From the NCBI GenBank assembly GCA_022648295.1, contig JALCME010000012.1:1-64000 (forward strand): a stretch of DNA of 64,000 nt, given 5' to 3'. The stretch's first letter is position 1. Each line of letters begins with the position of its first letter. The position numbers were made by a program, and so were the translations under genes. A model generated the notes under the pieces. That model made no database searches. It was not told the DNA's origin and worked only from the letters and a program-made list of their open reading frames with translations. The DNA is from Bacteroides sp. GTDB lineage: Bacteria; Bacteroidota; Bacteroidia; Bacteroidales; Bacteroidaceae. Positions 62,147 through 64,000 of this stretch are shown piece after piece.

Positions 62147-62175
62147 CAGATGATTAGAAAGAAAATAATCATCTG
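62147..62175 (+). other. Leader hairpin upstream of the SusC-like gene
   Basis: CAGATGATTA (62147-62156) pairs perfectly with TAATCATCTG (62166-62175) around a 9-nt A/G-rich loop, 42 bp before the SusC start. No T-tract follows. It is probably in the mRNA leader and could affect stability or translation. Confidence 0.5.
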
Positions 62176-62216
62176 TCAATAATTAACTATAGTGTTTAAT
62201 CTTAAAATTTATACTA

Positions 62217-64000
62217 ATGGAAAAACTAAAAATCTTCCATGAAAAACGTTCAGGCAAGAGCTATAAATATGGATGGCTCTTAATTCTGTTGTTTTTGAGT
62301 TTGGGAGGCTTATTAAAAGTTATAGCGGCGGAACATTATGTTTCGTATGTCGTTCAACAAAATCCTACGGTAGTAGTAACTGGCACAATAATGGACGTTA
62401 AAGGCGAACCTGTTATTGGAGCTAATGTCATTGTTGTAGGTACGGGAACCGGATCAATCACCGATCTGGATGGTCATTTTTCTGTCAGAGCATCTTCCGG
62501 CGCAAAATTGAAAATTAGTTTTATTGGTTACAAGGAGCAGGTTGTAACGGTTAAAAAAGGTGTTAGTCTACATATAGTATTGCAGGAAGATACTCAGACG
62601 TTAGGTGAAGTGCAAGTCGTTGCTTATGGAGTACAGAAGAAAGTTTCTGTAACAGGGGCTATTGCCTCAATGAAAGGAGATGAGCTTTTGAAAACTCCTG
62701 CCGGTTCCCTTAATAATGTTCTTTCCGGGCAAATAACAGGTCTATCTTCTGTTCAATATTCAGGTGAACCAGGTGCAGATGCTGCCGATATTTATGTCCG
62801 CGGTATTGCCACATGGAATGATGCCAGTCCGTTAATTCAAGTTGATGGAGTGGAGCGTGATTTCTCACAGATCGATCCGAATGAAGTTGAAAGCATAACG
62901 GTGTTGAAGGATGCTTCGGCAACTGCTGTATTTGGTGTCAGGGGAGCTAATGGTGTCGTCTTGATTACTACCAAACGAGGAGCTGAAGGTAAAGCAAAAA
63001 TATCGTTTTCTACTTCGTTGGGAGTAAATGTTCTCACGAAAGAACTGGACTTTGCCAATTCCTATCAATATGCCTCCTATTATAATATGTTGCAGGTAAA
63101 TGATGGTGGTGTACCAACTTTTAATGATGAACAGTTAGAAGCATTTCGTACGCACTCCAATCCTTTACTTTATCCGGATATCAATTGGATTGACTATTGT
63201 ATGAATAAAATGGCCCTCCAATCACAACATAATGTAAATATATCCGGTGGCACAAAAAATATGCGCTATTTTGTGTCCGCAGGTTTCTTTTCCCAAAATG
63301 GAATGTTTAAGCAGTTTAATGCTTCGGATAATTTTAATTTTGATTATAAGCGTTATAATTATCGTGCAAATCTTGATTTTGATTTGACTAAGTCAACTAT
63401 ACTTTCCGTTAATATAGGGGGACGTGTTGAAACGAAACGTACTCCCGAGTCGGGTGAAGATCAAAACCAATTATTTCGTAAGTTGTATTGGGCAGTACCT
63501 TTTGCTGGTGCTGGTATCGTAAATGGACAACGCATTGTATCCAATAGTGATTATCTTCCGTTTACGGGAGCTGATGGACTAGCTTCATACTATGGAAAAG
63601 GATTTCGTTCTACTACTAAAAATGTATTGAATCTTGATCTTGCCTTAAATCAGAGTCTTGATTTTATAACTCAGGGATTATCTGTGAAATTGAAAGGATC
63701 ATATAATTCGGAATATGCCAATAAGAAAATAGCCTTATCATCAAAGGCGTCGTATACTCCGGTCATCGATGATGATGGCTCAATTGTACTTCGTAAGAAT
63801 GGTTCGGATTCACAATTAAGTTATAGTGAGCCGGATGACCAATTTTCCAAAGGTCGTAACTGGTATATGGAGCTGGCTTTAAACTATGCACGTAAATTTG
63901 GAGAACATGATGTTTCGGCATTGTTACTCTATAACCAGTCTAAAGAATATTATCCTTCATCCTTCTCTGATATTCCTTCGGGATATGTGGGATTGGTAGG
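62217..64000 (+). CDS. SusC/RagA-family TonB-dependent receptor (5' part)
   Basis: Starts ATG 62217 and runs open off the window (594 codons present of roughly 1000). Signal/anchor segment LLILLFLSLGGLLKVIAA, then a carboxypeptidase-regulatory-like domain (VTGTIMDVKGEPVIGANVIV, ITDLDGHFSVRASSG, FIGYKEQVVTV), a TonB box region, a plug with SVTGAIASMKGDELLKTPAG, YVRGIATWNDASPLIQVDGV and VLKDASATAVFGVRGANGVV, and barrel strands. Imports oligosaccharides across the outer membrane with a SusD partner expected just beyond the edge. The upstream HTCS marks it as a PUL. Confidence 0.95.
   Translation, partial: MEKLKIFHEKRSGKSYKYGWLLILLFLSLGGLLKVIAAEHYVSYVVQQNPTVVVTGTIMDVKGEPVIGANVIVVGTGTGSITDLDGHFSVRASSGAKLKISFIGYKEQVVTVKKGVSLHIVLQEDTQTLGEVQVVAYGVQKKVSVTGAIASMKGDELLKTPAGSLNNVLSGQITGLSSVQYSGEPGADAADIYVRGIATWNDASPLIQVDGVERDFSQIDPNEVESITVLKDASATAVFGVRGANGVVLITTKRGAEGKAKISFSTSLGVNVLTKELDFANSYQYASYYNMLQVNDGGVPTFNDEQLEAFRTHSNPLLYPDINWIDYCMNKMALQSQHNVNISGGTKNMRYFVSAGFFSQNGMFKQFNASDNFNFDYKRYNYRANLDFDLTKSTILSVNIGGRVETKRTPESGEDQNQLFRKLYWAVPFAGAGIVNGQRIVSNSDYLPFTGADGLASYYGKGFRSTTKNVLNLDLALNQSLDFITQGLSVKLKGSYNSEYANKKIALSSKASYTPVIDDDGSIVLRKNGSDSQLSYSEPDDQFSKGRNWYMELALNYARKFGEHDVSALLLYNQSKEYYPSSFSDIPSGYVGLV

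Overview
The window reads as a Bacteroides chromosome. The evidence is the SusC/RagA receptor with a hybrid two-component regulator, lipoproteins with short hydrophobic leaders ending in Cys, Bacteroides-type -7 boxes (TAnnTTTG), and families largely confined to Bacteroidales: NVEALA peptides, BF3164-type lipoproteins, 6-bladed beta-propeller lipoproteins, DUF4827, DUF4249 and DUF2027-Smr. Nothing here fixes the species. No rRNA, tRNA, CRISPR array or insertion sequence was recognised.

Layout. (1) 1-535: a decayed class I fumarase remnant on the minus strand. (2) 816-20877: an NVEALA peptide locus. It opens with a membrane-anchored winged-helix regulator. Two operons follow, each starting with a small Cys-containing NVEALA pre-peptide (1995 and 14928) followed by propeller lipoproteins. 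The first operon also encodes a transglutaminase-like lipoprotein. The second ends with a DUF1573/thioredoxin-like lipoprotein, a dedicated signal peptidase I and a Wzy-like membrane protein with TPRs. (3) 21020-29953: a second, partly decayed block of 6-bladed propeller lipoproteins with relics of an S26 peptidase, a retropepsin-like protease and possibly a peptide gene. (4) 30221-39215: an RND efflux operon (adaptor, permease, TolC-like channel, second permease). (5) 39288-50515: housekeeping genes (oligoribonuclease, DUF4827, glmM, AraC regulator, SDR, pabC/pabB, NUDIX, queA, DUF2027-Smr). (6) 50924-56285: an ECF sigma / FecR / TonB receptor / DUF4249 operon. (7) hemW. (8) 57692-64000: a hybrid two-component regulator and the start of a SusC-like receptor, the left end of a probable polysaccharide utilisation locus cut by the window edge.

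The main discovery is a shared operator. Upstream of both NVEALA operons and of the RND operon lies the same array: CGTG-N10-CACG-N7-CACG-N7-CAC(G), with an 11-bp repeat period. A consensus -7 box (TAnnTTTG) follows 28, 28 and 29 bp after the last repeat. OmpR/PhoB-type winged helices bind 11-bp direct repeats, and the gene at 816 encodes such a domain behind two membrane spans. I infer a circuit: an envelope-sensing regulator controls two secreted-peptide operons and an efflux pump. The peptides carry an Ala-Leu-Ala motif that suits the locus-encoded signal peptidase.

Decay is concentrated in the first 30 kb (two nonsense codons, a 13-nt deletion and several 1-nt frameshifts). The remaining 34 kb has long intact genes. 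Most of the 1-nt lesions lie in short homopolymers, so sequencing error should be excluded for those.
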